From contig JBILTF010000044.1 in NCBI GenBank assembly GCA_044371675.1, positions 1 to 18,630 of the forward strand: a DNA stretch of 18,630 nucleotides. Direction: 5' to 3'. Within the stretch, counting starts at the first letter, position 1, and each line of letters starts with the position of its first letter. This DNA comes from CAIZGX01 sp044371675 (GTDB lineage: Bacteria > Bacteroidota > Bacteroidia > Flavobacteriales_D > Sanyastnellaceae). A model generated the notes under the pieces. It saw only the letters and a list, made by a program, of their open reading frames with translations. It did not search any database and had not been told where the DNA came from. The position numbers and the translations under genes are program-made. Positions 6,786 through 14,933 of this stretch are shown here, in pieces.

Positions 6786-6811
6786 AAAAAAAAGGGACCG
6801 AAGTCCCTTTT
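6786..6811 (-). terminator. Intrinsic terminator of the OmpA/TPR lipoprotein gene
   Basis: Read on the minus strand, an 8-9 bp stem AAAGGGAC/GTCCCTTT closes on a TTCG loop. It forms the exceptionally stable C(UUCG)G tetraloop in RNA and is followed by eight T residues. It lies about 20 bases after the stop codon at 6832-6834 and should separate this gene from the small repeat-protein gene downstream. It is the only strong terminator in the window. Confidence 0.9.
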
Positions 6812-6831
6812 CCAATAAATATCTTTTCGAA

Positions 6832-8508
6832 TTATTTTACGAATTCTAAATCTTTCTTAGACTTCTCTCCCAGTGAACCATCTTTTGCGATAGCTGAACT
6901 TAAGTTTGAATCTTTGCCTGCAGCGTCGTTTGAACGAGCACAGATGATAGCGCGAAGGTAATCAGCTAATGCAGACTTGTCGCCACTTGCATCCAAGTCT
7001 GATTTTGCACCAGCGTTGTCACCGCTTAACAACTTCGCTAATGCTGAGTTGAATGATTTAACATCTTTCATGGTAGAAACCGCACCAGCGTAGTCACCAT
7101 TAGCAATTAGGATAAGTCCTTTGTTGTACTTACTCTCTGCAGAACCGCTTTCGTTGAACAACTTCATTGCACCCTTGCGATCGCCCTTCAAACGAACAGC
7201 TACACCGTTGTTGTTAGACGTTTCAGCATTCTTCTTCATTCCGTAAGCCTTTTCAAATTGTTGAGTAGCTTCAGAAGACTTGTTCATTCCGTAATAAACA
7301 ATACCTAAGTTGTTTGATGCGCGATAGTCGCCGTTTGCTTTTCCTTCAGCCTCTTTGTAGATTGCTGCTTGAACGCTTGCATCTTCAGTCAGAGAACCTG
7401 CTTTCAACAACTCTTCATAGTTCAATACAGAAGCGTTGGTTTTTCCTAAATAAATCAATTCAGCATCCGTGTAGCCGTTTTCAGTGTAATAAACACGAAT
7501 AACACAACGACGAAGTGATGGGAAAATCAAATCTTTAATCTCAGTGTATGTCTTAGAGATGTTCTTGATTTCAGTTTCTCTTTCAGTTAAGTCAGTCGTT
7601 CTTTGAAGAATACGCACAATAATATCGCTGTCCGCAATTGCTGACTTTTCCATTGCTGCTTTGAATCCGTCCCAGTCTTCACCTTTAGGATTCTCCTTCA
7701 CCAACGGACCATAAAGAACATCAAGGTTAGCTGTCTTCAATACGTTCGTCATTACTTTACTTCCTGCTTTAGCACGCTCAACAGCTAGGCCGTCGTTCAA
7801 CAAAATTTCACCTTCTGGCGAAGCATAAGATTGCAATTCAATTTGAGTTACAACCATTTTAGGATTTGTGCTGATTGAAGTTAATAAAGCTTGTAATTCC
7901 GCTATGTCTGCATCTTTCATTTCAGCTGGCTTCAATACAGATGAGTTCAAATCGAAATTAACGATAGCTTCGAAAGTCTTGTCAGTAGAACGAACCAAAG
8001 CGTCTTTAGAGCCCATTACTTTATCGTCACTCTTCATCAAATAAGGAGTTGTAATTACACCCTTAGCAATTTCCACTGCAGGGAAAGAAGCAGTCTTACT
8101 GCCCTTTGCACCTTTGATGCGTATCTCTAATTTAGAATATTCCATACCTGCAGAATAAGGAAGAGTTGCAGTGTACTTGAAACTCTTTCCTGTTTTGAAC
8201 GGAATAACATCTCCATTACCTGTTGCCTTCTCTCCTTTGAATTCTTGGACCTTGTAGGTAGCTTCACCACCATTCCATACAATTGCCGGAGTAGCTTGCG
8301 CAGAAACCGCTTTAGCAAAATACTTTTCAGGGAACTTACCTGTGATAGTAACCTTAACAGAGTCTCCGTGAACTTCCAATGGACTAGGCTCAACTTGGAA
8401 ATTAAGTTCTGCCATGTGTTTTTGCATTGAGCCAAGAGTGGCACAACCTTGAAAAAGAAATGTAACTGCTGTTAATGCAACTACTACCGACGAAAATCCT
8501 TTTTTCAT
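6832..8508 (-). CDS. Outer-membrane lipoprotein with OmpA-like domain and TPR repeats
   Basis: A 558-residue exported lipoprotein. MKKGFSSVVVALTAVTFLFQGC ends in a lipobox-like cysteine (Cys22). Residues 30-170 are beta-rich. An OmpA-like peptidoglycan-binding segment begins near 183 (FDLNSS), with IELQSYASPEG at 223-233 and LNDGLAVERAKA after it. A long insert containing GEDWDGF precedes the closing LRRCVIRVYY strand, a layout seen in Bacteroidota YASPEG proteins. The C-terminal part from about 385 is alpha-helical with TPR-like units (ASNNLGIVYYGMNKSSEATQ, YNKGLILIANGDYAGAVS). It probably anchors an outer-membrane assembly to the cell wall; secretion or gliding machinery is possible but not shown here. 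The gene has its own promoter and terminator, so it is a single-gene unit, likely well expressed. Confidence 0.8.
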   Translation of the reverse strand: MKKGFSSVVVALTAVTFLFQGCATLGSMQKHMAELNFQVEPSPLEVHGDSVKVTITGKFPEKYFAKAVSAQATPAIVWNGGEATYKVQEFKGEKATGNGDVIPFKTGKSFKYTATLPYSAGMEYSKLEIRIKGAKGSKTASFPAVEIAKGVITTPYLMKSDDKVMGSKDALVRSTDKTFEAIVNFDLNSSVLKPAEMKDADIAELQALLTSISTNPKMVVTQIELQSYASPEGEILLNDGLAVERAKAGSKVMTNVLKTANLDVLYGPLVKENPKGEDWDGFKAAMEKSAIADSDIIVRILQRTTDLTERETEIKNISKTYTEIKDLIFPSLRRCVIRVYYTENGYTDAELIYLGKTNASVLNYEELLKAGSLTEDASVQAAIYKEAEGKANGDYRASNNLGIVYYGMNKSSEATQQFEKAYGMKKNAETSNNNGVAVRLKGDRKGAMKLFNESGSAESKYNKGLILIANGDYAGAVSTMKDVKSFNSALAKLLSGDNAGAKSDLDASGDKSALADYLRAIICARSNDAAGKDSNLSSAIAKDGSLGEKSKKDLEFVK

Positions 8509-8533
8509 TTTTTCAGCTTTTTTGTAATGGGCA

Positions 8534-8563
8534 CAAATTTACAATCAATTATTCAGTCTACAA
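8534..8563 (-). promoter_or_regulatory. Promoter of the OmpA/TPR lipoprotein gene
   Basis: On the minus strand TTG (8563-8561), 19 bases, then TAAATTTG (8541-8534) is a complete Bacteroidota -33/-7 promoter. A leader of about 20 bases with an A-rich stretch just before the ATG at 8508 replaces a Shine-Dalgarno. It is the best promoter match in the window. Confidence 0.7.
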
Positions 8564-8577
8564 TACTCAAATTCAAA

Positions 8578-9534
8578 TTATTGTTGAACTACACCCATTG
8601 CGCAAAATTTTTCAATTCGCTGCTGTGTGCGTTCTTCCACTCCTAATTTCTCCAATTCATTCAAAGCGCTAATAATAGCCTCTTTCAAATGTAGCGCCGC
8701 ACTATTTGGATTATTGTGAGCGCCACCGAGCGGTTCACGAATAATTCCGTCTACTAATTTATTCGCTAACATATCGTCAGCTGTAAGTTTCAACGCCGCT
8801 GCGGCTTCAATTTTATGGTCTGTATTTCTCCACAAAATAGTAGAACAAGATTCCGGAGAAATAACAGAATACCAGGTATTCTCTAACATTAAAACACGAT
8901 CTCCAATACCAATTCCCAATGCACCACCAGAGGCACCTTCGCCAATTATGATACATATCACAGGAACCTTTAGGCGCATCATCTCGAATAAATTTCGTGC
9001 GATTGCCTCACCTTGTCCGCGTTCCTCTGCCTCCAATCCTGGAAAAGCGCCCGGCGTATCGATAAGTGTAATAATAGGCTTATTGAATTTCTCAGCCAAC
9101 TTCATCAGGCGAAGTGCCTTGCGATACCCTTCTGGATTTGCCATACCGAAATTTCGGTAGCTACGCATTTTGGTATTTGCTCCCTTTTGCTGACCAATGA
9201 ACATAACGCTTCTCCCGTCGATAGCTCCGAATCCACCAACCATGGCCTTATCGTCTTTCACCGTGCGGTCTCCGTGTTGTTCAACCCAAGTGCCTTCGGT
9301 CATTGTTTCAATGTATTGAAGGGTATAAGGTCTTTCAGGGTGACGACTTACTAGCACACGTTGCCATGGAGTAAGATTCGAATAAATTTCGTTGGCCTTT
9401 TCTACTACTGCACGCTCTAAATCTTCAATAGCCGTGTGCACGTCTACCCCGTTCTTCGTTTCGCTCTCTTTTAACTTCTCAATTTGCTGACGAAGCTCTT
9501 TTATCGGGGATTCAAATTCTAAATAAATTTCCAT
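8578..9534 (-). CDS. accA: Acetyl-CoA carboxylase carboxyltransferase subunit alpha
   Basis: The 318-residue alpha subunit of the acetyl-CoA carboxylase carboxyltransferase. With AccD it moves the carboxyl group from biotin on AccB to acetyl-CoA, giving malonyl-CoA for fatty acid synthesis in the cytoplasm. It begins MEIYLEFESPIKELRQQIEK, the typical helical N-terminus. The crotonase-fold core shows FIGQQKGANTKM, NFGMANPEGYRKALRLM, TLIDTPGAFPGLEAEERGQG, IIIGEGASGGALGIGIGDRV and WYSVISPESCSTILWR. A seven-codon in-frame extension beginning with TTG at 9555 overlaps the -7 box and is rejected. accD and accBC are not in the window. It lies 36 bases after rdgB with its own -7 box, so it may be partly independent of the men operon. 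Confidence 0.97.
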   Translation of the reverse strand: MEIYLEFESPIKELRQQIEKLKESETKNGVDVHTAIEDLERAVVEKANEIYSNLTPWQRVLVSRHPERPYTLQYIETMTEGTWVEQHGDRTVKDDKAMVGGFGAIDGRSVMFIGQQKGANTKMRSYRNFGMANPEGYRKALRLMKLAEKFNKPIITLIDTPGAFPGLEAEERGQGEAIARNLFEMMRLKVPVICIIIGEGASGGALGIGIGDRVLMLENTWYSVISPESCSTILWRNTDHKIEAAAALKLTADDMLANKLVDGIIREPLGGAHNNPNSAALHLKEAIISALNELEKLGVEERTQQRIEKFCAMGVVQQ

Positions 9535-9552
9535 AGTTTCAAATTGGAGAGA

Positions 9553-9560
9553 CAAAAATA
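9553..9560 (-). promoter_or_regulatory. -7 element (TATTTTTG) upstream of accA
   Basis: The minus strand reads TATTTTTG, a perfect TAnnTTTG match, in the short gap between rdgB and accA. The ATG at 9534 follows after 18 bases. The -33 region would fall in the end of rdgB, and no clear TTG is seen there. Confidence 0.5.
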
Positions 9561-9570
9561 CACATAACTG

Positions 9571-10149
9571 CTAAGAGTTGAGCGCGATAAATTCGAGGAA
9601 CTTTTGAAGTGCTTTCGCCCGATGACTCAAGAATTTTTTTTCTTCTATGGTCATCTCGGCAAATGTTCTTGAATTTCCTTCTGGATGGAAGATTCCGTCG
9701 TACCCAAATCCATCTGCACCGCGAATCTCAACACCCAACTTCCCTTTCACTATTCCTTCGAAATAAAAAGTACCCGCTTCGGAACAATAGCAAAAGACCG
9801 ATCTGAATTGGGAATTCCTATTGGTTTGTCCTTTCATTTCCTGCAACACCTTTTCAATGTTCCGTTCGTTGGAGCGTGGTTCTCCAGCGTATATGGCAGA
9901 ATCTACACCTGGTCTTCCGTCAAGAGCGTCAATCTCCAATCCTGTATCGTCGGAGAAGCAAGCATATCCTGTTTTTTCAAAAACGTACCGCGCTTTCTGT
10001 TCCGCATTACCTTCCAACGTTCCTGTAGTTTCAGGAATCTCTTCATTTACCCCAACCTCGCGCATAGAAACCACTTCAATACCCACCGGTAAAGCCGCTT
10101 GAATTTCTTGCAACTTGTTTTTATTTCCTGAGGCAAATACTAACTTCAT
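9571..10149 (-). CDS. rdgB: RdgB/HAM1-family XTP/dITP pyrophosphatase
   Basis: A 192-residue house-cleaning nucleotidase that hydrolyses non-canonical purine triphosphates (dITP, XTP, ITP) to monophosphates and pyrophosphate, preventing their incorporation into DNA and RNA. Family motifs are complete: LVFASGNKNKLQEI at the N-terminus (substrate loop SGNKNK, 7-12), CFSDDTGLEIDALDGRPGV (catalytic Asp around 67-68), GFGYDGIFHPEG, and the C-terminal FLSHRAKAL with the base-recognition SHR. Length is typical. The ATG overlaps the menE stop as ATGA, so it is the last translationally coupled gene of the men cluster. That link is probably one of co-expression and not of pathway. Confidence 0.95.
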   Translation of the reverse strand: MKLVFASGNKNKLQEIQAALPVGIEVVSMREVGVNEEIPETTGTLEGNAEQKARYVFEKTGYACFSDDTGLEIDALDGRPGVDSAIYAGEPRSNERNIEKVLQEMKGQTNRNSQFRSVFCYCSEAGTFYFEGIVKGKLGVEIRGADGFGYDGIFHPEGNSRTFAEMTIEEKKFLSHRAKALQKFLEFIALNS

Positions 10150-11099
10150 GATTCACGAATGATTTTACCGCTTGCGGTTCTATTAAACTTCGGTTTAAGA
10201 ATTATTTCTCGTGGCTTACGAATGCCCAAGTTCAATTGATTTATTTCTTCTAGTTGGAAATCTTGCGTTTCGCCTTCCACATACAACACCACCTTCTGCC
10301 CGAGAACTTCGTCGGGTAAGGACGAGATGTAGTAAGGTTGAAGCATTATTGTAGAAAGCATTCTTTCAATTTCTCCCGGAAAGATTTTCACTCCTCCGGA
10401 AATAATTACGTAATCCAATCTTCCCTTCACCACGAATCCGTCTTCAATAAATTCAACGACATCGGTTGTTTCAAAGGAAGGAAGCTTCAACCACGAATCT
10501 TCAATGATTAAATTTCCTTTTTCACCTTGAGAAAACTGAACACCCTTGAGCGCTCTGAAAAACGTTTGAGCCTTCACGTCTCGCATGGCAACGTGAGTAA
10601 GGGTTTCCGTCATGCCGTATCCTTCCCAAATATTTGACGTAACGCCATTTGCGAATTGAATTATTTGGTTTGAAACGGGACCACCTCCGAGCAAAACATG
10701 TTTAATGTTATTCAAAGCATTCGGAGAGCTTCCAATTATTTGAGCGCACTGCTGCGAGGTAAACGCTGCAAAATCATAATGGTTTTGAATAGCGGGTGAC
10801 GTTGAAGGCGATTGCCAAGTTAAGTTCCACTCTAGAATAATTGCGCGCAGTGCCATCATTTTTCCAGCTACATAAATGGGAGGCAATGCACAGAAAACTT
10901 CAGCGTTTTTATTTAGGTTGAAGAAAGATGCTGTTCGTTGCGCGGAACGAATGACTTGCTCTTTCGTAAATGTTATTTCTTTCGGAATGCCCGTAGAACC
11001 GGAAGTTTGAAACGAAATGAATTCTGACTCTTTCCATTCTCTTTCAATTTCAGCGTAAGCCAAAATCATATCACTTCCTGAGAGGGCTTCGTTGATCAT
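10146..11099 (-). CDS. menE: o-Succinylbenzoate-CoA ligase, short form
   Basis: A 317-residue acyl-adenylating enzyme that converts o-succinylbenzoate to OSB-CoA with ATP and CoA in menaquinone synthesis. The phosphate-binding loop QTSGSTGIPKE is at 31-41. WEGYGMTETLTHVA is the A5 motif, and RLDYVIISGGVKIFPGEIE holds the hinge and A8 region. RTASGKIIRES at the very end carries the catalytic Lys (A10). The N-terminal subdomain before the P-loop is only about 30 residues, against more than 100 in long MenE proteins; short forms of this kind are common in Bacteroidota, and all catalytic motifs are retained. The specificity assignment rests on its position directly between menC and rdgB, with ATGA overlaps at both ends. 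Confidence 0.9.
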   Translation of the reverse strand: MINEALSGSDMILAYAEIEREWKESEFISFQTSGSTGIPKEITFTKEQVIRSAQRTASFFNLNKNAEVFCALPPIYVAGKMMALRAIILEWNLTWQSPSTSPAIQNHYDFAAFTSQQCAQIIGSSPNALNNIKHVLLGGGPVSNQIIQFANGVTSNIWEGYGMTETLTHVAMRDVKAQTFFRALKGVQFSQGEKGNLIIEDSWLKLPSFETTDVVEFIEDGFVVKGRLDYVIISGGVKIFPGEIERMLSTIMLQPYYISSLPDEVLGQKVVLYVEGETQDFQLEEINQLNLGIRKPREIILKPKFNRTASGKIIRES

Positions 11100-12091
11100 G
11101 ATTCAATTGGAATTAAAAGTTCACCTTCTACTTTCCATTTCGCTTCACTGTTGTTGTTGAATAAACTTCCTGTGCCCAGACCTTGAACACCTTCCAACTT
11201 CATTTTACACACCCAATTCGCAAGATGATTTAAACCAACATTGCTCTCTAAGGAAGAGGTTATCCAAAAACCAATTCCGTGCTTATCGGCCCAAGCCTTC
11301 CAATTTTCAGCAGCTGTATATCCCCCATGTAGGGAGGGCTTAACGACCAAATACGCAGGTTTTCCCGAGGACAAAAACGGCTGGAAATCTTCAGGGTTCT
11401 TTCCAATCATCTCTTCATCGAAGGCTATAGGAACAGGCGATTCAGCGCACAACTTAAACATGTTTTCCAATTGCCCGGCCTTTATGGGCTGCTCTATGCT
11501 GTGCAAGTTAAATTCAGAAAGTTGATTCAATTTATCTAATGCGTCTTCTAATGCAAAAGCTCCGTTTGCATCGACACGTATCGTTAACTCCTCTTCATTT
11601 CCCCATGACCGAATTTCACGAATGAGATTTAGTTCATCGCTGAAATTCAACGCTCCAATTTTCAATTTAATACATCTACTTCCTTCCTTGAATTTTCTTC
11701 TCGCTTCTGTTAGCATAGATTCAACATCATCCATCCATATTAATCCATTGATTGAAATGACACTCAATTCATTTTTCGGAAGGAAAGGAAAATCAATTTG
11801 TTTTGAATGGAATCCTGCGAGTGCCACATCTATAGCACATTGTATAGAGGCGACTGATGATGAAACTTCCACATTATTTTCTAAATGAGTTATGCGATTT
11901 AACTCAGACAAGACTTGTTCTTTCGTTTCCTTGCTTAATCCCCACAACGGAGCCACCTCTCCTTCACCTAAAACATTACCAATAGAATCTACTAATTGGA
12001 GAATCCAACTGTCGCGGGTAAACAAAATATCTCGACTTGTCTTTGCCGGTTTATTGAACTGAAGGATTCGATGAGTATACCTCCATCTCAT
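11096..12091 (-). CDS. menC: o-Succinylbenzoate synthase
   Basis: A 331-residue enolase-superfamily enzyme that dehydrates SHCHC to o-succinylbenzoate. It has the N-terminal capping domain followed by the barrel with the full OSBS active-site set: KLKIG (Lys142, Lys144), the metal ligands DANGA (Asp174), EQP (Glu200) and FDEE (Asp225), and VVKPSLHGG (Lys251). WITSSLESNVGL and QGLGTGSLF close the barrel. An in-frame ATG at 12124 would give 11 more residues but overlaps the upstream gene by 37 bases. The ATG at 12091 forms an ATGA overlap like the other junctions and starts MRWRYTHRILQFNKPAKTSR, as expected for MenC. It is coupled to the membrane protein gene upstream and menE downstream. Confidence 0.93.
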   Translation of the reverse strand: MRWRYTHRILQFNKPAKTSRDILFTRDSWILQLVDSIGNVLGEGEVAPLWGLSKETKEQVLSELNRITHLENNVEVSSSVASIQCAIDVALAGFHSKQIDFPFLPKNELSVISINGLIWMDDVESMLTEARRKFKEGSRCIKLKIGALNFSDELNLIREIRSWGNEEELTIRVDANGAFALEDALDKLNQLSEFNLHSIEQPIKAGQLENMFKLCAESPVPIAFDEEMIGKNPEDFQPFLSSGKPAYLVVKPSLHGGYTAAENWKAWADKHGIGFWITSSLESNVGLNHLANWVCKMKLEGVQGLGTGSLFNNNSEAKWKVEGELLIPIES

Positions 12092-13200
12092 TTTCTTGAA
12101 CCTGAAATGTTCTTTAGCAACCACTCCACTGGCGCTTTATCAGTGACTTTTTTCTTCCACCAGAGCACCAATAAAAAAGATAACGCCATCATCACCAATG
12201 ACGTTGGAATTAAAATCCAGATTGATTTAAACCAATAAATCCGCGCTTGATTTCCTCCTTTCACCAATGACCACAGCACGCCCGTTTCTAAACACACGAA
12301 AAAATACAAAGTGTATTTCGAAGACGAGAAACGATCTATCCATGCAATAATCTTTGCACCTCCTATTGTTTCATTCCATTTCTTGCCGAAATAATTTATT
12401 GCACTTACAGCCATAAGTACAAGGCCTGACTCAAAAAGAAAAAAAGAAAAGGTGTGAAAACGAATACTCATGATGTTATTCGAAAAAACATTTAACTCAC
12501 CAACATCTCCAAACATCTTGTTCAGAAACGGTTGAACCACTATTCCCGCAATCGTCATAGCAGCTCCAAAGACAGCAATTGGCGGAAACCAACCTCTCAC
12601 CTTTACGCTAGATTTTCCGAAAACAATACCCAGAATAAAAAATGAAATCCAAGGAAGGACTGAATAATTGCCGTTAAAGAACAGAAAGCCTAAGATATTT
12701 ACGGCGCTCACCTCTTGTAGTTTAAACCCTGCGAATGACGGGGAAATTGGAATGTCTAAATTCCCGAGTACTGTTGAAAGTACAACCACAGAAAATAACA
12801 AAATCTGAAGCAGTAAAGACTCCCAACGAATAAATAAGGGCGAAACAAAAAAACAAATTCCTGCGATAATCAAAATATTCGCAGGCCAAAAACCCACAAA
12901 CAATAAGCCCAATGCAAGAAGAACCAAACCTCGTCTACTGTAATGCCCCATTAATCGGCTTGAGCTCTGCTTTCTTGATTTAAAAGCGAGCGTCATAGTA
13001 TAACCGTTTAAAAAAAGGAAAAGGGCTGGAAAAAATCCAAACCAAATAAAATAAATCTCCTGCGTGTTTCTGTATGGCGGAGTTGACTTTAATACATAAA
13101 TAATATCCTTGAGAACAAATGTTTCATTCGACAATATCGTACCAACAATTGCCAATAGATAAGAAATTGCTATTCCTTTGATTTCCCTGTTTGAAGACAT
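12088..13200 (-). CDS. Multi-pass membrane protein, DUF418/HGSNAT-like acyltransferase fold, in the men cluster
   Basis: A 370-residue integral membrane protein with roughly ten hydrophobic segments. The pattern FGFFPALFLFLNGYTMTLAF, then RRGLVLLALGLLFVGFWPAN and ILIIAGICFFVSPLF, resembles the DUF418 (YeiB-like) and heparan-acetyltransferase-like (DUF1624) families. The end, KAPVEWLLKNISGSRK, resembles the PLEWLLR tail of DUF418 proteins. The usual N-terminal DxxRG signature is degenerate (REIKGIAI), so acyltransferase activity is uncertain. The ATG at 13200 lies 3 bases after a perfect TATATTTG box, and an in-frame TTG at 13206 overlaps that box and is rejected. The stop overlaps menC as ATGA, so it is translated together with menaquinone enzymes. 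It has no known place in that pathway. Family assignment is tentative. Confidence 0.55.
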   Translation of the reverse strand: MSSNREIKGIAISYLLAIVGTILSNETFVLKDIIYVLKSTPPYRNTQEIYFIWFGFFPALFLFLNGYTMTLAFKSRKQSSSRLMGHYSRRGLVLLALGLLFVGFWPANILIIAGICFFVSPLFIRWESLLLQILLFSVVVLSTVLGNLDIPISPSFAGFKLQEVSAVNILGFLFFNGNYSVLPWISFFILGIVFGKSSVKVRGWFPPIAVFGAAMTIAGIVVQPFLNKMFGDVGELNVFSNNIMSIRFHTFSFFLFESGLVLMAVSAINYFGKKWNETIGGAKIIAWIDRFSSSKYTLYFFVCLETGVLWSLVKGGNQARIYWFKSIWILIPTSLVMMALSFLLVLWWKKKVTDKAPVEWLLKNISGSRK

Positions 13201-13203
13201 GCT

Positions 13204-13211
13204 CAAATATA
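13204..13211 (-). promoter_or_regulatory. -7 element (TATATTTG) internal to the men cluster
   Basis: The minus strand reads TATATTTG, a perfect TAnnTTTG match, in the 21-base gap between menA and the membrane protein gene. The ATG follows after agc. It would start a leaderless mRNA covering the membrane protein gene, menC, menE and rdgB. No consensus -33 TTG lies at the standard distance. Confidence 0.5.
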
Positions 13212-13221
13212 CAATTCGAAC

Positions 13222-14115
13222 TTACACATTCGGTAAAAAAATGAGCAATAGCAGTGCAATAGCGAATGTTGAAAGTGCTACCTTCTTTAATTCTGAATCG
13301 AGATGCTGCGGGTTACTGCATGAATAAACTTTTTTCGCATGCACCAGAAGAATAAAAAACGGGAGCAAATAGAATGCGTAATGATAAGAGGTAATGAATA
13401 CTTCAACTACCCCAGCAAGGAATGCAGCACCCAACCAAATGAAATGTAATTTCTTCCCTTTTTCAAAACCAAGCTTCACCACCAAGGTATGCTTTCCTGC
13501 TTTCGCGTCTGAAATGTGATCGCGAAGATTGTTTAAGTGAAGGACAGCCATGCTTAACATTCCCACAATTACTGTATTCAACATAGCGATTACTCCAATC
13601 TTTCCAGATAAAAAATAAGACATTGACAATACTGAAACAACTCCGAAAAACAAGAAGACAAACAAATCGCCTAGCCCTTTGTATCCATACGGATTCTTTC
13701 CTGCAGTGTATCTGAACGCCGCCCAAATAGAGGAGATTCCAACACCCAAATAAATTCCGAATCCGAGCCAATTTTTCTTCACCACAAAAACTTCATTCAA
13801 CAATAAAACTCCCAAAGCGAATGCTATGGCTCCTGAAACATAGAGTCCGCGTTTCATTTGTTCTGCGGAAATATTTCCACTTTGAACCATTCGTGCTGGA
13901 CCTACGCGGTCTTTTCCATCTGCGCCGTTTTGAAAATCGCCGTAGTCGTTTGCTAGATTTGAAAATATTTGCAAAGCCAATGCGGTTAAGAGAGCCAATA
14001 CAAAAATTGAAGACGAATAAATTTCAGTCTTCAACCCTGCACTGCCAGCCAAGATACCTGCTGCCGCTAAAGGAAGCGTTCGCAAGCGCATAGCGGTTAT
14101 CCAATGTTTCACCAT
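13222..14115 (-). CDS. menA: 1,4-Dihydroxy-2-naphthoate polyprenyltransferase
   Basis: A 297-residue UbiA-superfamily membrane enzyme that attaches the polyprenyl tail to DHNA, giving demethylmenaquinone. The first aspartate-rich motif is FSNLANDYGDFQNGADGKDR (Asn56, Asp57, Asp60). The second is LHLNNLRDHISDAKAGK, preceded by RYTAGKNPYGYKGLGD. About eight or nine hydrophobic helices are visible, and the N-terminus WITAMRLRTLPLA is typical of MenA. The ATG shares one base with the menB stop (TAATG), indicating coupled translation. After its stop there is a 21-base gap with an internal promoter element. Confidence 0.95.
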   Translation of the reverse strand: MVKHWITAMRLRTLPLAAAGILAGSAGLKTEIYSSSIFVLALLTALALQIFSNLANDYGDFQNGADGKDRVGPARMVQSGNISAEQMKRGLYVSGAIAFALGVLLLNEVFVVKKNWLGFGIYLGVGISSIWAAFRYTAGKNPYGYKGLGDLFVFLFFGVVSVLSMSYFLSGKIGVIAMLNTVIVGMLSMAVLHLNNLRDHISDAKAGKHTLVVKLGFEKGKKLHFIWLGAAFLAGVVEVFITSYHYAFYLLPFFILLVHAKKVYSCSNPQHLDSELKKVALSTFAIALLLLIFLPNV

Positions 14116-14933
14116 TATGGGAACTTCGGAAATTGCTGAAAATCGGGATCGCGTTTTTCAAGAAAAGCCTTCTTCCCCTCTTGTGCCTCTTCAGTCAAGT
14201 AATAGAGCAAAGTTGCATCACCCGCAAATTCCATTAGCCCTCGTTGTCCATCTAATTCTGCATTCAATCCGCGCTTAATCATACGAATGGCCAAAGGACT
14301 TCTTTTCATGATGGTCTTACACCATTGAACCGTTGTGGCTTCTAGCTCTTCCAACTTCACTACTTTGTTCACCATGCCCATTGCCTCAGCTTCAGCAGCA
14401 GTGTATTGTTCACACAAGAACCAAATCTCGCGTGCTTTCTTTTGGCCTACTTGTCTTGCCAAATAGCTCGATCCAAATCCGGCATCGAAGCTTCCCACCT
14501 TCGGTCCTGTTTGTCCGAAACGCGCATTGTCTGAAGCAATCGTTAAATCACACACTACGTGCAGCACGTGTCCGCCACCGATGGCATAACCATTCACCAT
14601 AGCAATAACGGGCTTAGGCAGCTCGCGAATGCGCTTGTGTAAATCCAAGACGTTCAATCTTGGAACACCACGCTCGTCTACATAACCGCCAACACCTTTT
14701 ACGTTTTGATCTCCGCCGCTACAAAATGCTTTGTCGCCTTCACCGGTTAAAACCACAACGGCAATGTCTTGACGCTCGCGACAAATGTCCATGGCCTCAA
14801 TCATTTCCACATTCGTTTGCGGTCTGAACGCGTTATACACTTGCGGTCTGTTGATTGTGATTTTCGCAATACCTTCATAGAATTCAAATCGAATATCCTC
14901 GTAGGTCTTTATGGATGTCCACTGTGCACTCAT
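14115..14933 (-). CDS. menB: 1,4-Dihydroxy-2-naphthoyl-CoA synthase, bicarbonate-dependent type
   Basis: A 272-residue crotonase-family enzyme that cyclises OSB-CoA to DHNA-CoA. Diagnostic segments are KAFCSGGDQ (68-76), NGYAIGGGHVLHVVCDL (oxyanion hole, 114-130), FGQTGPKVGSFDAGFGSS (139-156) and the C-terminal EGKKAFLEKRDPDFQQFPKF. Gly143 in QTGPKVG and Asp150 in SFD align with Gly156 and Asp163 of the E. coli enzyme. This is the bicarbonate-using type I, in contrast to the type II enzymes that carry an Asp at the first position. The ATG overlaps the menD stop (ATGA) and the stop overlaps the menA start (TAATG). Confidence 0.97.
   Translation of the reverse strand: MSAQWTSIKTYEDIRFEFYEGIAKITINRPQVYNAFRPQTNVEMIEAMDICRERQDIAVVVLTGEGDKAFCSGGDQNVKGVGGYVDERGVPRLNVLDLHKRIRELPKPVIAMVNGYAIGGGHVLHVVCDLTIASDNARFGQTGPKVGSFDAGFGSSYLARQVGQKKAREIWFLCEQYTAAEAEAMGMVNKVVKLEELEATTVQWCKTIMKRSPLAIRMIKRGLNAELDGQRGLMEFAGDATLLYYLTEEAQEGKKAFLEKRDPDFQQFPKFP

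Noticed and set aside
9535..9555. Seven-codon extension of AccA starting with TTG
   Set aside because: The TTG is the end of the TATTTTTG promoter element, and AccA proteins start at the MEIYLEFE-like position.
9685..10092. 135-codon reading frame on the plus strand opposite rdgB
   Set aside because: It is a shadow of rdgB with no domain resemblance; the antisense RdgB motifs are complete.
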